This document shows, one piece after another, positions 37,347 through 46,445 of a stretch of DNA of 60,944 nucleotides (the first letter of the stretch is position 1; each line of letters starts with the position of its first letter). The notes below the pieces were generated by a model that was not told the DNA's origin, did not search any database, and was given only the letters and a program-made list of their open reading frames with translations. The stretch is from assembly GCA_002335145.1 (NCBI GenBank), contig DDBV01000029.1, positions 1 to 60,944 of the forward strand. Reading direction: 5' to 3'. The position numbers and the translations under genes are program-made. Origin of the DNA: Patescibacteria group bacterium UBA2023 (GTDB lineage Bacteria; Patescibacteriota; Gracilibacteria; BD1-5; UBA2023).

Positions 37347-37421
37347 ATGTCAGCAGCCTTCCTCTGTATCATTCGCAATAACGTCTTCGGATCCGCCCGG
37401 AGGGTTTTGCGAGTATGATAA
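37347..37421 (+). CDS. Candidate leader peptide (24 codons) ending UGA-UAA
   Basis: The ORF reads MSAAFLCIIRNNVFGSARRV and then LRVG; the last residue is UGA-encoded and is followed by UAA. It is preceded by a plausible promoter and followed by two hairpins. Its codons cover the segment CCGGAGG (37397-37403), which can pair with CCTCCGG (37449-37455) in the downstream terminator. Four arginine codons of different type are present. It may not be a real gene; a regulatory leader is the most interesting reading. Confidence 0.3.
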
Positions 37422-37432
37422 GCTGATCATAC
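37413..37432 (+). repeat. Inverted repeat spanning the leader stop codons
   Basis: GTATGAT and ATCATAC form a 7-bp stem with loop AAGCTG. The tandem UGA-UAA of the leader ORF lies in its left half, so a ribosome at these codons would open it. Confidence 0.5.
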
Positions 37433-37435
37433 CAG

Positions 37436-37464
37436 AAAGCCTTCCGGACCTCCGGAGGGCTTTT
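37436..37464 (+). terminator. Hairpin terminator upstream of the 37510 gene
   Basis: AAAGCCTTCCGG pairs with CCGGAGGGCTTT (one wobble) around ACCT, followed by TTTTATTTTT. It lies between the promoter at 37277 and the gene at 37510, so it may act as an attenuator. Confidence 0.8.
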
Positions 37465-37509
37465 ATTTTTATCTCATTGGGGTCTCTTGATTCCTGATTC
37501 TCTCATCAC

Positions 37510-38289
37510 ATGCCGACACGATCAACTTCCCGCCCATATCCCGACACCATGGACCTTGAGCAACTCTCGCTCGCGGATAGTCCAGCGGTCCGTGAATACT
37601 TCGTCCAGACGGCAAATTGCATCGGCCAAGCATTCGGCGAGCTCCCACCCGAGAATCCGCATATGGGAGATACGGTAATCCGGGTCATACAGACCGTGGG
37701 AGAAGCACTCGAGTCATGAGGAAATCAAACACTGCCCCTCAAAACAAGCGATTTCCTGCTGACACTCGGGTGGCTAGATCAATCTTGAGTGAATCCTGCG
37801 ATACTGATAGCGACTTGGAACGGGTGGCTAAAATGGTCCTATTTCCGCCGAACCCTCGCGAACGAAACGTCCGCCGCGCGGACACTCGAATTGGTGGAAT
37901 CAGCCCACCGGCAGGAAACCTGGGTAACCGCCTCCGACTTCGAGCTCGTACTCGACCGGATCGAGGCAGAAATCGGTATCGAGGCGACCGAGATGCTCGA
38001 GGCGACCCTCGACCGACTTGAGTCCATCGTTACACAGGAGCGTGACCGATGCTGGCAAAATGTGCTCCCGGGACGGTGGCAAGAAATGATCGATGGGAAT
38101 ATAACACTCTCAAGAGATGAGATCGAGGATATCCGACAAGAAATGAAAGCTCTCTCACCGTACTGAATCCGCTTCGGCAACAAAATAACGTACCGAATAA
38201 CCGCTCTTCGAAAGGCCCTCGCACGGCAGAGGACTATAGAAGAACCCCTCGGAACAACGCAACAAGAGGCAGCGAGACGAGCGGCCTAG
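37510..38289 (+). CDS. Hypothetical protein with three UGA codons
   Basis: The 259-aa protein is open only with UGA as glycine, and four alternative short ORFs collapse into it. The central part has several tryptophans (WNGWLKWSYFRR) and long acidic helices (DFELVLDRIEAEIGIEATEM, EATLDRLESIVTQERDRCWQ); the C-terminus is basic. No membrane segment is evident. I recognise no family. It is followed by a strong terminator and preceded by the attenuator-like region. Confidence 0.65.
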
Positions 38290-38306
38290 TATTATGGGCA
38301 TGTTCT

Positions 38307-38340
38307 GATGTCCGGACGATCCATGGTCCGGACATCTTTT
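38307..38340 (+). terminator. Hairpin terminator
   Basis: GATGTCCGGAC and GTCCGGACATC form a perfect 11-bp stem with an 8-nt loop followed by TTTT. Confidence 0.9.
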
Positions 38341-38389
38341 CGTCATCGGCACGGACGCGGGCGAGGATTCGGGGTTCATGTATAAACAA

Positions 38390-38417
38390 TTGACACCAGC
38401 AAGATAATCAATACAGT
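38390..38417 (+). promoter_or_regulatory. Promoter, TTGACA-16-TACAGT
   Basis: A consensus -35 and a good -10 are 16 nt apart, with a predicted start about 20 nt before the ATG at 38444. Confidence 0.6.
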
Positions 38418-38443
38418 TGATCGACATATACATCCACATACTT

Positions 38444-39085
38444 ATGGTATCGAACGGATCATCGACAGCAAGCGGAGTACCTACGGTAAGTCAGGATATG
38501 GTTTCCATCGAGATCGGCGCATGCGGGAGTGGTACGCTCATGTCCCGGACGCTCCGAGCACAGAAGTCCATGAAGCGACTCGTACAACCGATGTTGCGAG
38601 CCGGTCTGGGTACCCATATCGAGCACTCCCCTTTTGTAATCGGGAGCGATCTAGAGATTCCCGGACGCATCGATATCTCTCACGTAGTCTCCCTAGAAGC
38701 CGAGATGGCTGCTATGCAGGGTTCGACCAGGGAGAGTTGGATCTTGAATGACTCGAAGCAAGCACTGAGGTATATGGGTGAACTGCGATACCTCTGAAGT
38801 CTGATTCGAGGAGTCGAAGAAGCAAATTGTGCGGATGCGGCATTCAACCTGCTCAACGGAAACCGCGAGAAACTAATCCTCACGAATCAGCTCTACGCTC
38901 TCCTGCTCAACAGGATCCTGCAAAGTCTCGGGGTACTCCCGCGGGAGACGGGAAGGTCCGGGATCTTGCCGCTCGCGAAGACCATCATCTCAAAATGGAA
39001 ACCGCGGACAACGATCGAGTGGGATGCTGTCTGCCAAGAGCGGGTATCCGCTATCATGCAGATACTCTCCAGAAGTAAGGCGTAG
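38444..39085 (+). CDS. Hypothetical protein, 213 aa
   Basis: The protein has a Ser/Thr/Gly-rich N-terminus, a soluble helical middle (SLEAEMAAMQGSTRESWILN) and a basic C-terminus; one UGA glycine follows RYL. Its C-terminal part, NQLYALLLNRILQSLGVLP, is helical. It has its own promoter and ends 3 nt from the ftsK stop on the other strand. I recognise no family. It shares no obvious motif with the neighbouring unknown at 37.5 kb. Confidence 0.6.
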
Positions 39086-39088
39086 TCC

Positions 39089-41371
39089 CTACAATACTTC
39101 CCGCGGCTTACTGCCATCCGCCGGACCAACCACACCCATGCCCTCCAGTATGTCCATCATCCGGGCGGCGCGGGCATAGCCGAGTCTGAGTCTGCGCTGG
39201 AGCATGGTCGTGGATGCCTTGCCAGATTCGCGAACGAGCTTCACAGCCTGCTCTACGACCTCTGGGTCCTCATCGTATTCCCCATCTTCTCCGGCTCCTG
39301 AAGAGCCGGTTTTTTCACCTTCTACGATCGAGGCATCGTAGAGCTCTTCGAGCATAGCAGGGTCGATGGTGCGCCGGATATGATTGACCACCCCCTCCGT
39401 CTCCTCGGTCGTAACGAGTACCCCCTGGATCCGCTCGGGGGCAGGGCTCCCGGACGGTGAGTAGAGCATATCCCCGTAGCCGAGCAGGTCCTCGGCACCC
39501 CCGCGATCAAGCACGGTACGAGAATCTACGAGACTCGCCACCGTGAAGGCGATACGAGAGGGGACGTTGGCCTTGATGAGGCCGGTAATAACATCGACCG
39601 ATGGACGCTGCGTAGCAATGATCAGATGCATGCCCACGGCGCGGGCCATCTGCGCGATGCGAGCAATGGTAGTCTCCACCTCCTTTTTGTTGCCGCTCAT
39701 CATGAGGTCCGCGAGCTCATCGATAACGATCACGATATTGGGCATGCGACTCTTGCGGTCAACCTTCGCATTGTACTCGGCGAGGTTGCGCACACGCATT
39801 TTCTGCAGGAGATCGTAACGCCGGAGCATCTCCCCCACGCCCCATTTGAGCGCGTTGAGTGCCTTATCCGGATCATTGATGACGGGCGTGAGAAGGTGTG
39901 GGATGCCGTTGTAGATCCCGAGCTCTACCCTCTTCGGATCGATCATGATCATTCGCAGATCACTCGGAGAGTTCTTGTACAGCAGCGACATGAGAAATCC
40001 ATTCATCCCCACGGATTTTCCCGATCCTGTCTGTCCGGCAATGAGCAAATGCGGCATCTTAGCAAGATCGCCAACGACATAGTCACCGTTTATATCCTTC
40101 CCGATGACGAGGGCGAGATTGGATTTGTGATTGCGAAAATTCGGATGCTCCAGGATTTCGCGGATATGTACAGTATCACGGTGGTCGTTCGGTACCTCCA
40201 CTCCCACGAGCCCGAGTCCGGGGATCGGTGCCTGAATACGGATAGACTTGGCTTTGAGCGCGAGCGTGAGGTCCTTCTTGAGTGCCTCGATGCGCGAGAG
40301 TTTGATTCCCTCTGCGGGCTTCAGGCGGTACTGGATAACAGTGGGGCCGACCTTCTGCCCCTCCATCTCCACCTCGATCTTGAACTGGAGAAGTGCCCGT
40401 TCGATCTCAAATGATTTTTTTCGGACCTCGTTCATGTCTACTTCGTAGCGTTCGCTCGCCTGATCGAGCAGATCGACGGATGGAAATTCCCAGACGCCGA
40501 AATCCGGCAGAGGTCGAGACCCCCCCTCGACCGACTCGATCGACTCTTCCGAAGTCGGTCGGACGTTTTCCGACTCACCTCCTGCTCGCTCCGGCACGCC
40601 AGTCCCGAGCATGCGCGACAAGACTCCTCCGTCCGAAACCTTCTTCACGGTCACGGCAATTTTCTCGGGTACTTTGGTCTCGGTCTTCGTAGAGGATATC
40701 TGCACCTTTGCCTGCTTGAGCGATTCGATTTCCCGCTCCAAATCACGCATGCGACTCTCTTGTCCATCCTTGCGATCGTCTTTGTCGGAGTCAGATTTTT
40801 TCGGCGATATCGGCTTCGCTCCATCCTTATTGGCCGATGCACGTGCCGATACCGCACTCTCTACGGCACGTTCCGCCGCCGTCTTAACAGAATCGGCAGT
40901 ATGTCGCAGGAGTCTGTCTATGAGACGGAAAACCGATATCTCAAACAGCAACACGAATGACGCACCGAATACAATGGAGAGCAGGAAAAATGCCGGAATC
41001 GACCCCACGAGTCCGGCGAGCATAGAGGAGAGGTCGAATGTGGGGACGATCACGGGATCCGCGAAAAATCCAAGCATGGAGACCGATCCGATCCAAAAAA
41101 ACAAAAATCCGAGCAGGAGGCCAATATTCCAATGGAGACGCTTGAGTGCGAGCATGGTACCCACCGCCACGACAACTGGCGAGAAGACGACTCTCGCGTG
41201 AATACCGAAGAGATCTTCGAACCAAGGGCCAACAAAGGATCCAACGGCAGAACCCGAATCCGAGAAGAAAACCACAAGTCCGGAAAATACCAAAAATACT
41301 CCCACAAGAGCATCTCGCAGGGATACGGGAATTTTTGGGAGACGAGCGGAACTCTTTTTTCTTCTTGCCAT
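39089..41371 (-). CDS. ftsK: DNA translocase FtsK/SpoIIIE
   Basis: The 760-aa protein has four N-terminal membrane helices (to about residue 155) and a charged coiled linker (about 165-270). The alpha/beta motor domain has Walker A AGQTGSGKSVGMNGF near residue 445, Walker B VIVIDELADLMM, and ATQRPSVDVITGLIKANVPS. A C-terminal gamma (winged-helix) domain begins near 700 (STTMLQRRLRLGYARAARMM). It pumps the chromosome at the division septum. It has no UGA in 760 codons. A minus-strand promoter (TATACT) is only about 12 nt from the ATG, giving a near-leaderless transcript. Confidence 0.97.
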   Translation of the reverse strand: MARRKKSSARLPKIPVSLRDALVGVFLVFSGLVVFFSDSGSAVGSFVGPWFEDLFGIHARVVFSPVVVAVGTMLALKRLHWNIGLLLGFLFFWIGSVSMLGFFADPVIVPTFDLSSMLAGLVGSIPAFFLLSIVFGASFVLLFEISVFRLIDRLLRHTADSVKTAAERAVESAVSARASANKDGAKPISPKKSDSDKDDRKDGQESRMRDLEREIESLKQAKVQISSTKTETKVPEKIAVTVKKVSDGGVLSRMLGTGVPERAGGESENVRPTSEESIESVEGGSRPLPDFGVWEFPSVDLLDQASERYEVDMNEVRKKSFEIERALLQFKIEVEMEGQKVGPTVIQYRLKPAEGIKLSRIEALKKDLTLALKAKSIRIQAPIPGLGLVGVEVPNDHRDTVHIREILEHPNFRNHKSNLALVIGKDINGDYVVGDLAKMPHLLIAGQTGSGKSVGMNGFLMSLLYKNSPSDLRMIMIDPKRVELGIYNGIPHLLTPVINDPDKALNALKWGVGEMLRRYDLLQKMRVRNLAEYNAKVDRKSRMPNIVIVIDELADLMMSGNKKEVETTIARIAQMARAVGMHLIIATQRPSVDVITGLIKANVPSRIAFTVASLVDSRTVLDRGGAEDLLGYGDMLYSPSGSPAPERIQGVLVTTEETEGVVNHIRRTIDPAMLEELYDASIVEGEKTGSSGAGEDGEYDEDPEVVEQAVKLVRESGKASTTMLQRRLRLGYARAARMMDILEGMGVVGPADGSKPREVL

Positions 41372-41389
41372 CGGTATTCTTATGGCAGG

Positions 41390-41417
41390 AGTATATGCGA
41401 AAAGCTCGGGGGCGCAA
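41390..41417 (-). promoter_or_regulatory. Promoter of ftsK
   Basis: On the minus strand TTGCGC (41412-41417) and TATACT (41390-41395) are 16 nt apart. The predicted start is about 12 nt before the ATG. Confidence 0.6.
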
Positions 41418-41428
41418 CCCGTCGGAAC

Positions 41429-41460
41429 TTGATTTCCGGTCGAAAGGAGGTATAACCTCC
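41429..41460 (+). promoter_or_regulatory. Promoter overlapped by a perfect palindrome
   Basis: TTGATT and TATAAC are 16 nt apart, and the -10 lies inside GGAGGT-ATA-ACCTCC (41446-41460), a perfect 15-bp palindrome. It is between the divergent ftsK and 41491 genes and could be an operator for the latter. Confidence 0.5.
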
Positions 41461-41490
41461 GCGTTACTTTTCATTTTCGCCCGAAAAACT

Positions 41491-42057
41491 ATGAACGGAC
41501 TGATGAAGCTCGCCAAGATCATGCAAGGACGGCCATCCGACACAACCATTCGGATCGTACGGCTCGTTTACACCCTCTCACTCGCCACCGTAGCCTATGC
41601 CGGATGGTCATTCGCCTACGATTGGTCGGTCTTCGGATACCTCGCCGGATACGGCGAATACTGCTGGTATATTGTTGGGGTCATCACGTTGTGGTGGCTA
41701 CTATGGAGCATTTCCCCTTGGTGCCTACTGCATCGCAAGACGCTCAAAAAAATCATGATGGGGCTCGGAGGATTTTTCATGATCGCATCGATCTTCCTCA
41801 TAGACACGCCCACGTATACCCTACACAATGAGTCGACAACCCCCATCACCGGGTCTGGCGGAACCGTTTCGTACGATTCTCTGGCTGGAGATGAGAGTGA
41901 TAACGGGAGAGATTCGACCAAAGAATCTCCAAGCATCCCGGTACGATTCTTCCTTTTCTTCCTCGGATTCATCTCTCTCGGACTCGGGGCTACAAGTAAG
42001 TTCGTAACTTCTGGCTGTCTCAAGTACAAAGAGAAGATCACGGTGATACGGGTATAA
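41491..42057 (+). CDS. Multi-pass membrane protein, unknown function
   Basis: The 188-aa protein has about four membrane segments: VRLVYTLSLATVAYAGWSF, YIVGVITLWWLLWSISPWC, KIMMGLGGFFMIASIFLI, and a C-terminal helix (PVRFFLFFLGFISLGLGATS) after a polar, Ser/Asp-rich loop. It is rich in Trp. I recognise no family. It has a promoter with an overlapping palindrome and is followed by a GNAT gene 5 nt downstream, so the two probably form an operon. It has no UGA codon. Confidence 0.7.
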   Translation: MNGLMKLAKIMQGRPSDTTIRIVRLVYTLSLATVAYAGWSFAYDWSVFGYLAGYGEYCWYIVGVITLWWLLWSISPWCLLHRKTLKKIMMGLGGFFMIASIFLIDTPTYTLHNESTTPITGSGGTVSYDSLAGDESDNGRDSTKESPSIPVRFFLFFLGFISLGLGATSKFVTSGCLKYKEKITVIRV

Positions 42058-42062
42058 TGCCG

Positions 42063-42575
42063 ATGGTCAATCTGAAGGATACAGCATCGTACCAAATCGT
42101 AGATGGAATAAGTCTCGTTGAGGAGTACGATCGCTTCGAATGAATCGATACGCTCAGCACATGACATTCCACGCTCGCGCGAATCAACCAACTCATCGCA
42201 TGACACGGAGTCAGTCGACCGAAGCGGAGCGACTTCGAGTGCCAACAAAGCCCCGCCTACCTTGAACCAGCCATTCAAATTGGGGGTTACTCGGGATTTG
42301 CACCCTACTGGAAAGACCTCAACTTCTGCCTTGCGGAGATACAAGGCATACTCGTTGGCGTGCTCGGATACACGATCGCAAATATCGACCGAATCGTGGT
42401 ACACTCCGATTACAGACGCTTGGGCATAGGGACCGAGCTCATCTCCAGAGCGACAACCCACCTAGCGACCATGGGGCATACGACGGTGGAGGTGCAGACC
42501 GTCACTCCGGAATGACATCTGCTCATGACTTCGTTCGCCAAAAAACCATCGCCGTGCGTCATTCATATTTCCTAG
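42063..42575 (+). CDS. GNAT-family acetyltransferase with four UGA codons
   Basis: The 170-aa frame is hidden without recoding. The hallmark is the acetyl-CoA binding motif A: RIVVHSDYRRLGIGTELISR, where V-H-x-x-x-R-R-x-G-I-G matches R/Q-x-x-G-x-G/A. It is followed by a helix and the strand TTVEVQTVTPE. The N-terminal half has the usual beta-alpha start. Three UGA codons lie in the first 50 residues and one near the C-terminus. The substrate is unknown. Confidence 0.78.
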
Positions 42576-42587
42576 CACCTTCTTCGG

Positions 42588-43217
42588 ATGGAAAATTCAG
42601 TCTTTCTCTTCGATGTCGATGGTGTCGTCATACGCGCCAATGGGTATTTCTCCAAATCCTTTTGCGAGATGCATAATCTCCCTGCGGACTTCTTCGATAC
42701 ATTTTTCCGCGAGGATTTTCCGCTCGCGCTCGTGGGCGAGGCGGACGCCCGCGAACATATGGCGGTACGGCTCTCCGGGACAGTATTCGGCGGACGAACG
42801 GGCGAAGTGTTCGACGCGTGGTTCGAGTACAACTCCGCCGTCAACGGCGAAGTACTCGATTTTGCCGACCGACTGCGACAGGCTGGACACCCCGTGGCAC
42901 TCGCCACGAACCAGGAGAAGCACCGCATCGCCTATCTGCTCAATGAGCTCGGACTCACGGAATTCTTCGAGGTGGCCTATCCTTCCTGCGAGATCGGTGC
43001 CAAGAAACCCGAACCCACCTACTTCGAACGGGTCGAAGCTCGTGTCCGGGAGCGGTGGAACCCCGATAGGATCATTCTTATTGATGACCAATCGGAGATC
43101 ATCGCAGCGGCCGAAGCTGCTGGATGGCATGGATATCGATTCGACCAAAACGTTCCCGATGCGGTAGAGCAGCTTGAGCACGCATTTACCCAGTACATAC
43201 CGGACGCTCATGGATAA
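42588..43217 (+). CDS. HAD-superfamily hydrolase
   Basis: The 209-aa protein starts SVFLFDVDGVVIRANGYFSK (HAD motif I, DxDGxx), has motif II near VALATNQE (a T in the strand end), motif III lysine in EIGAKKPEPTYF, and motif IV in IILIDDQSEII. An alpha-helical cap lies between motifs I and II. This order is typical of phosphoglycolate-phosphatase-like enzymes. The substrate is not predictable. It follows the GNAT gene by 12 nt. It has no UGA codon. Confidence 0.88.
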   Translation: MENSVFLFDVDGVVIRANGYFSKSFCEMHNLPADFFDTFFREDFPLALVGEADAREHMAVRLSGTVFGGRTGEVFDAWFEYNSAVNGEVLDFADRLRQAGHPVALATNQEKHRIAYLLNELGLTEFFEVAYPSCEIGAKKPEPTYFERVEARVRERWNPDRIILIDDQSEIIAAAEAAGWHGYRFDQNVPDAVEQLEHAFTQYIPDAHG

Positions 43218-43270
43218 GTCCGAGCCCGCTCTTCGCGTTACCGATTCGCAACCCGAATAAATTCACACCT

Positions 43271-44233
43271 ATGCACTACGCCGATCTCGACAAGAATCTC
43301 CGCACGCGCCTACGAGCCGTCGTTTCGCCGGACCGATGGGATACCTGTATAGCAGGACTCGCTGCCCGAAAACCCCAGACATTCCGGCTCAACAGACTAC
43401 GGACCACGGCGGACGCGGGAGAATCGGCATGTCGCGAGGCCGACATACGCATCGAATCGGTAGAAGACATTCCTGATGCCTATGCTCTCGCAGATCCCCG
43501 GGATATCGCCCGTTTGCGAGAGTTGCCGATATATACCGATGGACATATTTACTCGCAGGGATTGTCGAGCCAGATTCCGGCTCATTGCCTCGACCTCACA
43601 CCCGGTATGTGCGTGCTCGATGCGACCGCCGCACCCGGTGCTAAGACCACGCAGATAGCGAGTCTCTTGGGTGGCACGGGCAATATCGATGCCTGTGAGC
43701 GGGATACGATCAGATTCGAAAAACTCGTCCATACCGTCCGGCAACAGGGAGCGGAGACCGTCCATTGCCATAAAGCAGACGCGAGAGATTTTGTCGCCGA
43801 TCTCCCCTCAGACACCCGCTACAACCGGATCCTGCTCGATCCACCATGCAGTGCTATGGGGCGTATCTGGCTCGCAAACGAGAAAACCTACGGATACTGG
43901 AAGTCCGATCTGCCATCGCGCCATGCTCGGACACAGAGCTCGCTGCTTGATGCCTGCCTCTCTTGGCTCGCGCCCGGATGAGTCCTTGTCTATTCCACCT
44001 GCACGCTCTCGACCGAGGAGAATGAGTGAGTCCTCTCGCATGTTCTCAAGCGGTACCCAGAATGCCGGATTGCACCGATCGACTGGGTTGATACCCTCCA
44101 CGAGGCCATGCCGGGAATCAGTCGCATGGGAGACTTTGTCTTTCGGGAAGATGTCATCCACGCACGGCGATTCATTCCGAGCGATCGGATGGAGGGATTC
44201 TTCGTTGCAAAGATCGTCAAGGCCGGGGAGTAG
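43271..44233 (+). CDS. RsmB/NOP2-type rRNA m5C methyltransferase
   Basis: The 320-aa protein has a short N-terminal domain, then the SAM-binding methyltransferase: MCVLDATAAPGAKTTQIASL, the acidic ACERDTIRFEKL, CHKADARDF, the catalytic cysteine motif LLDPPCSAMG, and LSWLAPG-G-VLVYSTCTLS. The UGA in APG-G-VLVYSTC falls in the strictly conserved GG, a decisive marker for UGA as glycine. The second UGA follows STEENE. The protein is smaller than E. coli RsmB and lacks the NusB-like N-domain, resembling archaeal/NOP2-type enzymes. Confidence 0.92.
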
Positions 44234-44302
44234 GTATAGGTATTGGACTTTTTTATCGGAGAGAGTATCCTGCAAGGCGATACTCTTTTTCGTGTCGAAC
44301 CT

Positions 44303-45661
44303 ATGCGTGCGTCTATTCATTTTGTCTGATCCATTCTCATCAGTCTTGCGGTGTGCACGGTGGTCTCCGTCCCATCGATGGGAGCGAGCATCTCGATCAA
44401 AACCGTAAAAACCGAACAAGAGCGACGATCGGACGGGCTCGGAGAAGAATCATCCGGCCCCTACCGTACGGTCGATGAACGGATCGTCTCAGAGGAAGAC
44501 CAGACACTTACGCTCGGCTCCGGCGCGGACATTGTCACCCTGCTTGTGACCCGCGGCTCCACCGTGCTTCTCGGCAACCGCTCGACCATCGGTACCGTTG
44601 AGCTTGATGATGCAACATCATTCATTGCTCCCGCAAATGCAAATATCGGATCGATCACGGGGGATGTCGGTACGCTCTCGCTCGGAGCAAGCTCGTCTGT
44701 CTCGCTGCTCTCAGCATCGGTATCGGGCATCTCCACGATCGATACCAAAGCATCCGTCACGACCGCATTCCTGCGGACCGACACCCTGCGGATTTCACCA
44801 AAGGCATCGATTGGATCGGGAACGCTCCATGTCTACGAACATTTTGAAGGCTTCATCGATCCGAAATTCACAGGCAAAATTGTGATATACGGATCGGATC
44901 GGACGGATATTTCTATAGCCGGACGGCTCTGCCTGCTCGGCCCGATACGTGCACAATGATCTCGGTACCCTTTCGATGGTTTTCTCGGGAACGTTGACCC
45001 CCTGCTCGATGCCACGATGGAAGATAACACCGCGGCCTTCGAGGAAATCCGTACGATCACCGAAAATTTCGAGGCGCAGATGCGCGGAGGAATCGCCCGC
45101 CTGCTCGATGTGGAGCACTCGATCGCTCAAAAAGAAGTATCGCTCGTGTCGCTCGATGACGAATCTCGGCGGGAAGCCCGCAAAGAGATGGACAACCTCA
45201 TCTCCATGAAGGCCCTGATCGAGGCAAAACTCGAATCGGTCTTCATCGAGACATTCGACCAACTCGATCCCGTAATCGATCCGGACAGTCGGGCCCAGCG
45301 GATCTGGACGCAGGTACGAAAAATGTATGAAAACGCCTTCAATGCTCGTGACTTCTCGCTTGTCTATGCTCTATGCGGCAATGCTCAATCACCAGAAGTA
45401 TCGGATACCGCTACACCAACCAATCCCAACTCGGATACGCGGAGCGAATCAATTCTCTCGGCAGAAGAGCGAGCAAGCGTGATCCGTCGAATTTCACACC
45501 TCTCGGACGAGCGTCTCGTGGAAATCCAGTCGCGTCTCGCGGTCGCGAAATCGAAGATCGTCTCGAAACCGAAGATCTCAGAAAAAGACCACCGCACGCT
45601 CGCAATCCTCACCGAGATCGAGCGGATGGTGCGAGACGAGATGCTGTACTCCGATAAATAA
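44303..45661 (+). CDS. Large secreted protein, repetitive N-half and helical C-half
   Basis: The 452-aa protein begins with a signal peptide (MRASIHFVGSILISLAVCTV) whose G is UGA-encoded. Residues about 45-200 form a low-complexity beta-rich region with short hydrophobic repeats (TLTLGSGADIVTLLVTRGST, GTLSLGASSSVSLLSASVSG) that looks like stacked beta-strands, as in bactofilin-like or beta-helix proteins. The C-terminal half is helical and charged, with coiled-coil character (ISEKDHRTLAILTEIERMVR). A second UGA follows the first half. It is probably a surface or cell-shape protein; no family is firmly identified. Confidence 0.7.
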
Positions 45662-45689
45662 TTGACATACTTCGTTTTAATTTTATATT
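45662..45689 (+). promoter_or_regulatory. Promoter, TTGACA-16-TATATT
   Basis: A consensus -35 and near-consensus -10 are 16 nt apart, in an AT-rich gap. The predicted start is about 20 nt before the ATG at 45716. Confidence 0.7.
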
Positions 45690-45715
45690 CCATATAGCCA
45701 TTTATTGACGAACAG

Positions 45716-46120
45716 ATGGTACGGCGACATTGGGTTCGGGGACATTGGCGCGGGTGAGACAAAGCGACGGCAAGTCTGGCTTTCGTCTATTGTCTTATCG
45801 TCGCGTACGCGATCATCTGGATATACGACGAGGCGCAGAAATCCTGACACGCTACGGCAATATGGTGGGGTATCGTGACGTTCGTAATCCTATCGGTGAT
45901 AGCGGCGATATCCGCGGCCGTATGGTTGAGTATTCACCGATGGCGGGAAAAAATCGAATCGGATACAATTAGGCAGCATCGTCCGAGATACGCGAGTGCC
46001 CACGCGACAAACAATGTCCGGGTGAATGTCCACGTCTCGCCGGTATCCGGATCGAGCGAAAAAACAACCCGCCAAGAAAAGCCCTCCCAAGGAAAAACGA
46101 ACACTCCAACGAACGAATAA
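45716..46120 (+). CDS. Small membrane protein with basic tail
   Basis: With UGA as glycine the frame gives 134 residues: a basic N-terminus (MVRRHWVRGHWRGG), a first helix (LAFVYCLIVAYAIIWIY), a loop, a second helix (IWWGIVTFVILSVIAAISAA), and a polar, basic C-terminal tail. A different frame also has a long ORF here, but its charged, Arg-rich product and absence of any hydrophobic helix make it less credible. It has its own strong promoter. Confidence 0.7.
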
Positions 46121-46185
46121 AAACATTTGATTTTCTCGGACTTTCGCTATAATCTCGCGGTCGAATATTCTCTTTTGTTCACGAT

Positions 46186-46416
46186 ATGACGTTCGCACCA
46201 GACAAAAAGACCTCGAAATCGCGCACCGGTCACCGCTCCTCGCAGTGGCTCCGTCTTGCTGCGAAGAAGCTCCGAGACAAGACCGCCCTCCAGTACGATG
46301 AGGCCGGAAACGCCATTGCGCTCGCTCACTTCGCCTCTCCGATCACCGGTGAGTACAAGGGACGCAAGGTATTCTCGGTCGGCAAGAAATCCCGCGTGAA
46401 GACCATTCGCGCGTAA
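46186..46416 (+). CDS. rpmF: Ribosomal protein bL32, zinc-free form
   Basis: The 76-aa protein has the bL32 features KKTSKSRTGHRSSQW near the N-terminus and ITGEYKGRKVF near the end. The cysteines of the zinc-binding form are absent, so this is a C-minus type. The conserved initial A-V-P-K-R is TFAPD here. It is longer than typical bL32 (about 57-60), with a basic C-terminal extension. Part of the large subunit, it is followed by nusB. Confidence 0.85.
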   Translation: MTFAPDKKTSKSRTGHRSSQWLRLAAKKLRDKTALQYDEAGNAIALAHFASPITGEYKGRKVFSVGKKSRVKTIRA

Positions 46417-46445
46417 TCGACTTGATCATTTTCGACTCACTCGCC

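Noticed and set aside
45730..45972. An 80-residue ORF in another frame at the 45.7 kb membrane protein
   Set aside because: The alternative frame gives a signal-like membrane protein with two helices once UGA is read as glycine, follows a strong promoter at the right distance and continues to UAA at 46120.
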